Positions 44,581 to 51,991 of a stretch of 64,000 bases of DNA are shown in pieces; position 1 is the stretch's first letter; every line of letters starts with the position of its first letter. The position numbers and the translations under genes were made by a program. Source of the stretch: Bradyrhizobium sp. WSM1743 (GTDB taxonomy: Bacteria; Pseudomonadota; Alphaproteobacteria; Rhizobiales; Xanthobacteraceae); contig NZ_AXAZ01000011.1 in assembly GCF_000473065.1 (NCBI RefSeq), positions 1 through 64,000 on the forward strand. The letters are read 5' to 3'. Below the pieces are notes generated by a model. It saw only the letters and a list, made by a program, of their open reading frames with translations. It made no database searches and had not been told where the DNA came from.

Positions 44581-45612
44581 TCAGGCTTGCGTCGCGCGGA
44601 TGATGTCGATGACGGGCTTGGATTCCGGCCGCGCCTTGATGAAATTCTCGGTCTGCGGTGCGACGCGCTTCTGGAAGGCTTCGCGGTCGCATTCGGCGAC
44701 CGTCACGCCTTTCTCGGTCAAGGCCGCCAGGGCCTCCTTCTCGACGGCAAGGCCATGGGCACGCGTGTCGACCGCGGCCTTCTTGGCGGCATCGAGGAAG
44801 CCTTCGCGCAGCTTCGGGTCCATGCGGTTGTAGGTCATGTCGCTGAAATAGATCGCGAGCGGCGAGAAATTGTGCTGCGTCAGCGCATAGGATTTCGAAG
44901 TCTCGAAGAACTTGCTGGCGAGGATCGTCGGCGGATCGTGCTCGAGACCATCGAGCACGCCGGCCTGGAGCGCCGTGTAGATCTCGCCGAACGCGAGCGG
45001 CGTTGCAGCCGCGCCCATCAGGCGCAGGCATTCCGTGATCACCGGATTTGGCAGCGTCCTGATCTTGAGCCCGGCGAGATCCTCCGGCGTCTTCACCGGC
45101 TTCTTCGCCAGCACGCTGCGCGAGCCGAAATTATAGGCCCAGGCGATGATGCGGATGTTGCCGCCCTTGAGCAGGGCGTCCTCGATCGGTTTGGCGGCAC
45201 CGGCGTCGAACGCCTTGGTCTGCTGCGGGAAGCTCGAGAACAGGAAGCCGAGGTCGAAGGTGCCAACCAGCGGCACCAGATTGGCCGAGATCGACGAGCC
45301 CGACACCATGAGATCGATGACCCCGAGCTTCACCGAATTGATGACGTCGATTTCCTGGCCGAGCTGGTTGTCGGGGAAGAAAGCGACCTCTACTTGCTCG
45401 CCCAGCCCGTTCGCCTTCAGGTTCTTGACGAGATTGTCATAGTAGACGCGGCCGTTGGCGTATTTGGGATCGTTCGGCAGCGAGGAGGAGCATTTCAGCT
45501 TCAGTGTGGCAGCTTCGGCGCGGCCGATGATCGCAGGAGAGAGCACGAGGCCGGCGGTGACCGCCGCTGATGACTTGATCAACGCGCGACGGTCCACGGG
45601 CACGATGGTCAT
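44581..45612 (-). CDS. TRAP transporter substrate-binding protein (DctP family)
   Basis: This 343-residue exported binding protein has a twin-arginine-like leader (DRRALIKSSAAVTAGLVLS, cleavage near AEA), so it may be exported folded by Tat. The mature part has DctP hallmarks: ANGRVYYDNLVKNLKANG, VAFFPDNQLGQEIDV, LAGLKIRTLPNPVITE and MGAAATPLAFGEIYTALQAGVLDGLE. The arginine of LKIRTLP is the usual carboxylate ligand. It is the first gene of the TRAP operon. The start at 45612 is chosen because it yields the leader and because GGGAGAG lies just upstream. Confidence 0.92.
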   Translation of the reverse strand: MTIVPVDRRALIKSSAAVTAGLVLSPAIIGRAEAATLKLKCSSSLPNDPKYANGRVYYDNLVKNLKANGLGEQVEVAFFPDNQLGQEIDVINSVKLGVIDLMVSGSSISANLVPLVGTFDLGFLFSSFPQQTKAFDAGAAKPIEDALLKGGNIRIIAWAYNFGSRSVLAKKPVKTPEDLAGLKIRTLPNPVITECLRLMGAAATPLAFGEIYTALQAGVLDGLEHDPPTILASKFFETSKSYALTQHNFSPLAIYFSDMTYNRMDPKLREGFLDAAKKAAVDTRAHGLAVEKEALAALTEKGVTVAECDREAFQKRVAPQTENFIKARPESKPVIDIIRATQA

Positions 45613-46038
45613 GGTGCGATCTCTCCCTGATTCTTCTTGTTCGCCGCGGTCGTTGCGTGCGGCCTGTTGCGCGGACTGTATGGCCAAAGCGACGGCACAG
45701 GCAAGGTAGCCCACTGCCGTCGCAGAGTGTCGCGACGCGCATACCGGCCGTCCGCAAGCGCGGCGAAACGACCGTTATTCCCGGAGATTTGCCCCGAGGA
45801 TCGGCCTGCGGCCCGATCTGCGCAAAGAACGCCGTCGCCCATTGTCATGGATCAATCCAATTGGAGCATGGATCAATGCGCAGTTGACATGGATGATGCC
45901 TGACCGATGCCTCGAGCTCCGGCAGACGGAATGCCCCATTTTGCCGCGGCTCCTGCGTGATCCAGCGCACAGACGGCCTCATGGTGCAGATGTAGAAAAA
46001 GTGACATCATCGCGCGCATTGCCGATGGAGGTGACATC
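45613..46038. other. Divergent promoter region, 426 bp
   Basis: It separates the TRAP operon from the caspase-like gene and must hold both promoters. It contains two copies of ATGGATCAATCC/ATGGATCAATGC 27 bp apart and a TTGACA at about 45884. An 18-codon reading at 45847-45903 was considered and rejected. No stable RNA was recognised. Confidence 0.4.
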
Positions 46039-47520
46039 ATGCGCCGTCCAATCCTTTGCAATTTGTTGCTTGCGTCCGGTCTTCTCGCACTCACCCAATT
46101 GACGACGCCAACGGAGGCCGCCGCGGAAGCGCGGCTTGCACTGGTGATCGGCCAATCGGCCTATCGCACCGTGCCGGAGCTGCCCAACGCCGCCAACGAC
46201 GCCAAGGGCATGACCGAGCTGCTCGGCAGTGCCGGCTTCACCGTCACCACGGCGGCCAACCTGGTGCAGACCGAGATGCGCGCGGCGATCTCGGATTTCG
46301 CCGGCAAGGTCAGCGCCAGCGGCGCCGACACCGTCGCGCTGGTGTTCTATGCCGGCCACGGCCTGCAGATCGACGGCGAGAACTATCTGGTGCCTGTCGA
46401 TCTCGATCCCAAGCGCGAGGCCGACATTCCGCTCCAGGGCGTGCGGCTGAACGATCTGCTCAACACGCTCGGCGCGCTGCCGACGCGGGCGCGCATCTTC
46501 ATGCTCGATGCCTGCCGCAACAATCCGTTCCCCGCACTCAGCGGCGCCGGCCACGGCCTTGCGATCGTCGACACCAAGGCCGGCGCGCCCGGCTCCTTCA
46601 TCTCCTATTCGACCTCGCCCGGCGCCGAGGCCGAAGACGGCAACGGCATCGACAGCCCCTACACGACCGCCGCGCTGACCATCGCCAAGCAGCCCAATCT
46701 GCCGATCGAGGAAGTCTTCAAGCGCATCCGCGTCGCCGTGGCGCAATCGACCGACGGGCGGCAGATCCCCTGGGAGAGCTCGTCACTGACCACCGACTTC
46801 AAGTTCTTCGGCGAAAGCAGCGGCAGTCAGGCTGCTATTCCCGGCGCATCCGCGATGGCGCTCGCCAGCGGCACGCGCAGCGTCGCGGACTGGCGCAAGG
46901 ATTTGCAAGGCAAGGATGCCAAGGCCGCCTACGAGCTCGTGATAGCGGATGATACCGTCGAAGCCTATCAGGCCTATATCGAGCTCTACGCGCAAGCTTC
47001 CTACACGCCACGCCTGCGCACGGTGCTGGAGCGCCGGCGCCAGATGCTGGCCTGGGAGCGCGCGGTCGCCATCAACACCCGCGCCTCGTTCGAGGCTTAT
47101 CTGGCGAACTGGGACAACAGCGATCTCGCGGCAACCGCGCGCCGGCTGCTGCTGCGCGTGCAGAACCGCAACTACGCCGTGCCCGTGGCCGCCGCGGCGA
47201 CGCCCGTCGCGGTCGCGATGGCGCCGACCTGCCCGTGCTCGGCGCCCGCGACACCGGCAACGCCGGTCAACCCGTCGGTCCCGCCCGTCATCAAGAAGCG
47301 CGTCGACGAGACCCCGCCGAAGCGCAAGGTGGTCGAGACGCCGCCCAAACGAAGACCGCCATCTGACCAAGTCGTCTACGAGCGCGCGCCGCCGCCGGAT
47401 CGCGGCCCCCCGCCCGAGGCTGTCATGCAAGGCATCGGCATCGGTGTTGGCATCGGCCTCGGCGTGGGAATGGGCGGCCGCGGCGGAGACCATTATCGCG
47501 GCGACTACCGCAGATACTGA
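46039..47520 (+). CDS. Secreted caspase-like (peptidase C14) protein
   Basis: This 493-residue protein has a signal peptide (about 1-30, ending TEAAAEA) followed by a p20-type caspase domain. The catalytic dyad is His107 in VFYAGHGLQ and Cys159 in MLDACRNNPF. The segment LPNAANDAKGMTELLGSAGF is typical of the C14 family. The middle region (about 270-390) is helical, and the C-terminal 110 residues are rich in Pro, Arg and Lys and end in a Gly-rich tail. Targets and function in bacteria are poorly known; the export signal places it in the periplasm. It is transcribed alone. Confidence 0.9.
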   Translation: MRRPILCNLLLASGLLALTQLTTPTEAAAEARLALVIGQSAYRTVPELPNAANDAKGMTELLGSAGFTVTTAANLVQTEMRAAISDFAGKVSASGADTVALVFYAGHGLQIDGENYLVPVDLDPKREADIPLQGVRLNDLLNTLGALPTRARIFMLDACRNNPFPALSGAGHGLAIVDTKAGAPGSFISYSTSPGAEAEDGNGIDSPYTTAALTIAKQPNLPIEEVFKRIRVAVAQSTDGRQIPWESSSLTTDFKFFGESSGSQAAIPGASAMALASGTRSVADWRKDLQGKDAKAAYELVIADDTVEAYQAYIELYAQASYTPRLRTVLERRRQMLAWERAVAINTRASFEAYLANWDNSDLAATARRLLLRVQNRNYAVPVAAAATPVAVAMAPTCPCSAPATPATPVNPSVPPVIKKRVDETPPKRKVVETPPKRRPPSDQVVYERAPPPDRGPPPEAVMQGIGIGVGIGLGVGMGGRGGDHYRGDYRRY

Positions 47521-47576
47521 GCCTTGTCCGTCACAAGCACGGCATCCGCGCTCGCGCCAACCGCGCGAGCGCGGAT

Positions 47577-47948
47577 TTACTGCGACAGGGCCGGGTAGTC
47601 CCGGAGCACGGCTTCGCGTATCCAGCCTGCCTGGATTGCACGCGACAATATCTGCGCGGTCTTGATGTCCTCAGCCTTCATGCAGAGATCGACGATGCGG
47701 CGCACCGCATCGTCGCGCATCAGATCGTCGGCGATCTTCATCGCGATCTCCATCGCGACGCGGGCCGCCCGTTCATAGCGCTCGCGCTCGCGCTTGCCGG
47801 CCCGCGTGGTACCTTCGACATTTTCGGCGCTCGCCCGCGCTGCCTGGCAGATGTTGCGGATCCGATCGGCCGCCTCGATGTCGCCGATCGGCCCCTGGAT
47901 CGGCTCATCCCAGATGTCTGCCGGCTCTCGCCTTGCAAACCACTTCAT
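47577..47948 (-). CDS. Hypothetical protein, 123 residues
   Basis: This acidic-basic helical protein starts MKWFARREPADIWDEPIQGP and has a long helix region (RERERYERAARVAMEIAMKIADDLMRDDAVRRIVDLC). It is soluble, with no signal peptide or known motif. It lies in the same orientation as the LTXXQ gene, 34 bp downstream of its stop codon, so the two may be co-transcribed. Confidence 0.65.
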   Translation of the reverse strand: MKWFARREPADIWDEPIQGPIGDIEAADRIRNICQAARASAENVEGTTRAGKRERERYERAARVAMEIAMKIADDLMRDDAVRRIVDLCMKAEDIKTAQILSRAIQAGWIREAVLRDYPALSQ

Positions 47949-47982
47949 TGCCCCACCCGTGGTCTTGGATTGCGCAGCGCGT

Positions 47983-49281
47983 TCAGGACATCCGGCGCGG
48001 CCCGATCGCCTCGAACTGCGCCTTCTGCTCGTCGTTCAGCGTTGCATAGAAATCATCGAGCGCCGCGCGCACCGACTTGATCCCGTCCAGCATCACGTCG
48101 AGTCGCTTACGGATCGCGGCCATGCGCGCCGGCGGTGTCATCACCTCATTGGGCTCGCAGGCCGCCTTGAGCGATGCGCTGACTTTGGCGCTGGTGTCCT
48201 GCAGCACCTGAAGCGCCGCGCGCTGGGTGTCGCTCGGACGAAGCCTCTCTTCGATCGTGGCGCCGGGCCAGTCGAACGCGGCGGACGCGCTGCAATTCTG
48301 CACCGACGATCCGCTCGCATTGTTCGATGCCGTGGCACGACGCTGATCGTCGGCCAGCGCGTTGAAACGTGCCTTCTGCTCGTCCGTCAGTGAACCATAG
48401 AAGGTGTCGAGCGCGGGCTGGACCAGATCGACCGCCTTCTCCATCGCCTCGACACGCTGCTGCATGGCCGCGAGCCGGCCGGGCGCCGTCGCTGCAGCCT
48501 GGGTCGGACAGGATGTGCGGATCAGCGCTGCCGCGTCGATCGAGGCGTTGCCGAGCGCATCGAGCGCGGCGCCTTGCGCATCCGTCGGCTGCACCGCGGC
48601 TGCAATCTGATCGATCGGCAGACCGACGATGGCACGGCGGTCGCTGCCGCAGAGCTGATCGAGCGGCGCGCTGCGCGCCCGCCGTCGTCCCTGCGGCTGC
48701 TGCGGCAGATAGGCTGATAGGCGATCATAACCATAGGGGCCGAAAATGCCGGCATAGATGTCCGGATAGCCGTAGCCCCAGAACCCGAGCCCATCGCCCC
48801 AGATCGTGTAGTCGTAGAGATCATTGTAGGCGAACGGCCAGAACAGCGGCCCGACCCAGCCATAGCCGCCGCCCGCATGCTGCCACCATCCGCTGCTTGC
48901 GCCGCTCCAGCCGGCGAGTGCGGCTGCGGCCGCAAGCTGCGCGCGAGCCGCCGGATTGCTGATCAGCCGGCCGTTCCGGAATGCGCTGGCGTTCAGCGCA
49001 TTGCGGAAGTTCGCCGGCCGGATCGCGGCATTGCGGATCTGACCGAAGTTCGGGCCGCCACGTCGGGCGCCGGCTGTGAACCGCATCCCGCGATGATGCC
49101 CGCCGCCGTGCGCATGCCCGCCGCCGTGCCCATGGAAATGCCCGCCGCCGTGATGACCACCACCGTGCCCGCCTCCATGGCCACCGCCATGGCCGCCGCC
49201 ATGTCCGCCCTTGGCCAGCGCCGCACCCGCCAGCATGCAGGCAAAGGCCACCGCGGCAATTCCAATGACCGGTCGCACCAT
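47983..49281 (-). CDS. LTXXQ-motif family exported protein with His/Gly-rich head
   Basis: This 432-residue exported protein has a signal peptide ending GAALA. A low-complexity segment of GGHGGG-type repeats with about 20 histidines follows, a likely metal-binding region. The C-terminal two-thirds holds two homologous helical units, each ending in an LTxxQ-type motif: FYGSLTDEQKARFNAL and FYATLNDEQKAQFEAI. CpxP/Spy-like proteins with this motif bind unfolded protein or metals in the periplasm. The two copies arose by internal duplication. The start at 49281 has GAGGGTG just upstream. Confidence 0.85.
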   Translation of the reverse strand: MVRPVIGIAAVAFACMLAGAALAKGGHGGGHGGGHGGGHGGGHHGGGHFHGHGGGHAHGGGHHRGMRFTAGARRGGPNFGQIRNAAIRPANFRNALNASAFRNGRLISNPAARAQLAAAAALAGWSGASSGWWQHAGGGYGWVGPLFWPFAYNDLYDYTIWGDGLGFWGYGYPDIYAGIFGPYGYDRLSAYLPQQPQGRRRARSAPLDQLCGSDRRAIVGLPIDQIAAAVQPTDAQGAALDALGNASIDAAALIRTSCPTQAAATAPGRLAAMQQRVEAMEKAVDLVQPALDTFYGSLTDEQKARFNALADDQRRATASNNASGSSVQNCSASAAFDWPGATIEERLRPSDTQRAALQVLQDTSAKVSASLKAACEPNEVMTPPARMAAIRKRLDVMLDGIKSVRAALDDFYATLNDEQKAQFEAIGPRRMS

Positions 49282-49381
49282 CACACCCTCCCGCGCACAG
49301 CCCTGCCATTGAGGCATCGGAACTTGGCGGGAATTGGAACCGGCAAGATTACCTAAAGTTCCCGATCCCTGGGCGCAGGCC

Positions 49382-50812
49382 TTAGACCTCCGGCACGATC
49401 TTGCTGGGGTTGAAGATGTTGAGCGGATCGAGCGCCTTCTTCAGCGCCCGCATCGCATCGAGCGCTTCGGGGCCGAGCTCGGCCTTGAGATATTTCTGCT
49501 TGCCCTGGCCGATGCCGTGCTCGCCGGTGCAGGTGCCGTCCATCGCCTGGGCGCGCTCGACCAGGCGATGCATGAACTCCTCGCCGCGCGCCATCTCGGC
49601 GGCATCGTTGGTGTCGCAGACCAGCGAGCAGTGGAAATTGCCGTCGCCGACATGACCGACGATCGGCGACAGCAGGTTGAGGCGCTTGAGATCCTCCTCG
49701 GTCTCGCTGACACAATCGGCGAGCCGCGAGATCGGCACGCAGACGTCGGTTGCGACCACGCCGATGCTGTCGCCGGGCCGCAGCGCCTTCACTGACCAGT
49801 ATGCGTCGTGCCGCGCCTGCCACAGTTTTGTGCGGTCCTCCGGCTTGGTGGTCCAGGAGAAGTCGCCGCCGCCGCACTCCTTTGCGATCTCGCCGAACGC
49901 CTTGGACTGCTCGGCGACCTCGATCTCGCTGCCGTGGAATTCCAGCAAAAGCAGCGGCGTCTCCGGCAGAGTCAGCTTCGAGTACGCGTTGCAGGCCTTC
50001 ACCTGTGCGGCATTGAGCAGCTCGATGCGCGCCACGGGGATGCCGGTCTGGATCGCCAGGATGACGGCCTGACAGGCCCCGTGCACGGTCTCGAACGACA
50101 CCGCGCCCGCCGCGATGGTCTCGGGAATGCCGCGCAGGCGAATGGTCAGCTCGGAGATGATGCCGAGCGTGCCCTCGGCGCCGACGAAGAGATGCGTGAG
50201 GTCATAGCCCGCAGCGGATTTCTTCGCGCGCGTGCCTGTGGTGATGATCTCGCCGTCGCCCCGCACCACCTTCAGCGCGAGCACGCTGTCGCGCATGGTG
50301 CCGTAGCGCACCGCATTGGTGCCGGAGGCGCGGGTCGAGGCCATGCCGCCGAGCGAAGCATCCGCGCCGGGATCGATCGGGAAGAACAATCCCTGGTCGC
50401 GCAGATGCTCGTTCAGCGCCTTGCGGGTGACGCCGGGCTGGATCACGCAGTCGAGATCCTCGGCATGCACCGCGAGCACCTTGTTCATGTCGCGCAGGTC
50501 GATCGAGATGCCGCCGGCGGGCGCGTTGACCTGGCCTTCCAGCGAGGTGCCGGTGCCGAAGGCGATGACGGGCACGCGGTTCTTGGCGCAGATCCGCACC
50601 ACGTCCTGGATGTCGGCGGTCTCCTGCGCCATCACCACGCCATCCGGCGGCTGGTTGACGATCCACGTAGTGGTATGGCCGTGCTGCTCGCGGACGGCCT
50701 GCGAGGTGATGAGGCGGTTGCCGAAGCGTGCGGCAAGCTGCTCCAGCGCGCTCGCGAGGGCTTTCGGCTCCGGCCGCGGCGGATTATTGGTGATGGTCGT
50801 ACCCACGGACAT
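49382..50812 (-). CDS. FAD-binding oxidase (D-lactate/glycolate dehydrogenase, GlcD-like)
   Basis: This flavoprotein of about 476 residues has an N-terminal PCMH-type FAD domain with RVPVIAFGTGTSLEGQV and PGADASLGGMASTRASGTNAVRYGTMRDSV, and a C-terminal FAD-oxidase domain ending GEHGIGQGKQKYL. It oxidises a D-2-hydroxyacid, probably lactate or glycolate, and passes electrons to the respiratory chain. GGGAGG lies almost against the ATG at 50812; a GTG two codons later would have better spacing and may be the true start. No GlcE or GlcF partners are nearby, so a stand-alone D-lactate dehydrogenase is likely. Confidence 0.88.
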   Translation of the reverse strand: MSVGTTITNNPPRPEPKALASALEQLAARFGNRLITSQAVREQHGHTTTWIVNQPPDGVVMAQETADIQDVVRICAKNRVPVIAFGTGTSLEGQVNAPAGGISIDLRDMNKVLAVHAEDLDCVIQPGVTRKALNEHLRDQGLFFPIDPGADASLGGMASTRASGTNAVRYGTMRDSVLALKVVRGDGEIITTGTRAKKSAAGYDLTHLFVGAEGTLGIISELTIRLRGIPETIAAGAVSFETVHGACQAVILAIQTGIPVARIELLNAAQVKACNAYSKLTLPETPLLLLEFHGSEIEVAEQSKAFGEIAKECGGGDFSWTTKPEDRTKLWQARHDAYWSVKALRPGDSIGVVATDVCVPISRLADCVSETEEDLKRLNLLSPIVGHVGDGNFHCSLVCDTNDAAEMARGEEFMHRLVERAQAMDGTCTGEHGIGQGKQKYLKAELGPEALDAMRALKKALDPLNIFNPSKIVPEV

Positions 50813-50892
50813 TCCTCCCGACAGAAGAACCGTGGCAAAGGACATAAAACCGGTCAAGTCAAGCGACCGGACGCATAGCTTGGGAAGGAAAC

Positions 50893-51399
50893 ATGCCGGA
50901 GACCGCCGCCTCAGCACCCAAAGCCGAGCCGTTCCGCGCCTCGATCATGCAGATCGAACCGCAATGGATCGACTATAACGGCCACCTCAACATGGCCTAT
51001 TACAACGTGATGTTCGACCGCGCGATCGACCAGCTCTGGCTCGAGCTCGGGATGGGGCCGGCCTACATGAAGGAGCGAGGCGGCTCGAGCTTCACCGCCG
51101 AATGCCACGTCCGGTACTTGCGCGAGATCCACCTCGGCGATCCCGTGCAGATCTTCGTCTGGCTGCTGGAGGCCGACGACAAGCGGCTGCACACATTCGA
51201 GGAGATGCGGCACGCAAGCGAGGGCTGGCTGTCGGCAACGTCCGAGAACATGTCGCTGCACATGGACATGACCGCGCGGCGCGTCGCGCCGTTTCCGCCT
51301 GATATAAGCGAACGTATCGCTGCGGTCGCCAAGGCCCACCGCGCCATGGCGCGACCCGAGGGCATCGGCCGAAGCGTGGCGATGCCCTCGAAGCGGTAG
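50893..51399 (+). CDS. Acyl-CoA thioesterase-like hotdog protein
   Basis: This 168-residue 4HBT-type hotdog-fold protein has the motif WIDYNGHLNMAYYNVMFDRA, with Asp, Asn and His in the positions used by 4-hydroxybenzoyl-CoA-type thioesterases. It is soluble, probably a homodimer or tetramer, and would hydrolyse an acyl-CoA. It is divergent from the FAD oxidase gene, 80 bp apart. The substrate is unknown. Confidence 0.85.
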   Translation: MPETAASAPKAEPFRASIMQIEPQWIDYNGHLNMAYYNVMFDRAIDQLWLELGMGPAYMKERGGSSFTAECHVRYLREIHLGDPVQIFVWLLEADDKRLHTFEEMRHASEGWLSATSENMSLHMDMTARRVAPFPPDISERIAAVAKAHRAMARPEGIGRSVAMPSKR

Positions 51400-51440
51400 G
51401 TTCAGGCGTGGGGCATCGTAACCGCGGTCTGAGCGCGCGC

Positions 51441-51572
51441 CTCGTCCTTCGAGACGACCGCTTCGCGGTCTCCTCAGGATGAGGCTAAGCAGCATCTGCG
51501 CCCGTCAAAACTGCTGCCGCACACTCCGCCCTCATCCTGAGGGCCCGCCGGAGGCGGGCGTCTCGAAGGATG
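51441..51572. repeat. Intergenic palindromic repeat, family C
   Basis: CTCGTCCTTCGAGACG and CCTCAGGATGAGG in one arm, and CCTCATCCTGAGGGCCC and GCGTCTCGAAGGATGGG in the other, form a large imperfect palindrome. Related copies are at 28166-28269 and 58486-58614. It is non-coding. Confidence 0.7.
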
Positions 51573-51588
51573 GGCCGCAGGGAAGCAC

Positions 51589-51759
51589 CTATATTCTGTT
51601 GCGGCGTGCCAATCCGACCACGGCCGAGACCAGGAACAGCACGACCGCGATGAAGAAGATGATCTTGGCGATCTCGATCGAAGCGCCGGCGATGCCGCCG
51701 AAGCCCAGGATGCCGGCGATCAGTGCGATAACCAGAAACGTCACAACCCAGCCAAGCAT
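51589..51759 (-). CDS. DUF1328 membrane peptide
   Basis: This 56-residue protein has two membrane helices: MLGWVVTFLVIALIAGILGF and IAKIIFFIAVVLFLVSAVVG, ending RRNRI. This is the standard DUF1328 (YtjA-like) pattern. The function is unknown; relatives are stress-induced. GAGG precedes the ATG by 8 bases. A palindromic repeat follows the stop codon. Confidence 0.88.
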   Translation of the reverse strand: MLGWVVTFLVIALIAGILGFGGIAGASIEIAKIIFFIAVVLFLVSAVVGLARRNRI

Positions 51760-51991
51760 GGTCAAATCCTCGTCTTGATGTCTGCGTCGACGCGGCTGGC
51801 CGCGCCACCTGCCTGACAATCTCGACGCCGGAACGATAGTTCCGGCTCGCGCTGGAGCGAAATTCGCGGCCCTTGCTGGAACAAATCCGCCTGCCGCGCA
51901 CGTGGAAAACCTGTCCCGGCGCCCCCATATAGGCACCAATCCCTGTTAAGAAGGCTCCCTCCCGTCACCCCGCGGTGCCATCGTGGGGCCC

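Noticed and set aside
45847-45903. 18-codon frame MDQSNWSMDQCAVDMDDA before the caspase-like gene
   Set aside because: No Shine-Dalgarno sequence is present and no stem or terminator follows; it probably reflects a short direct repeat.
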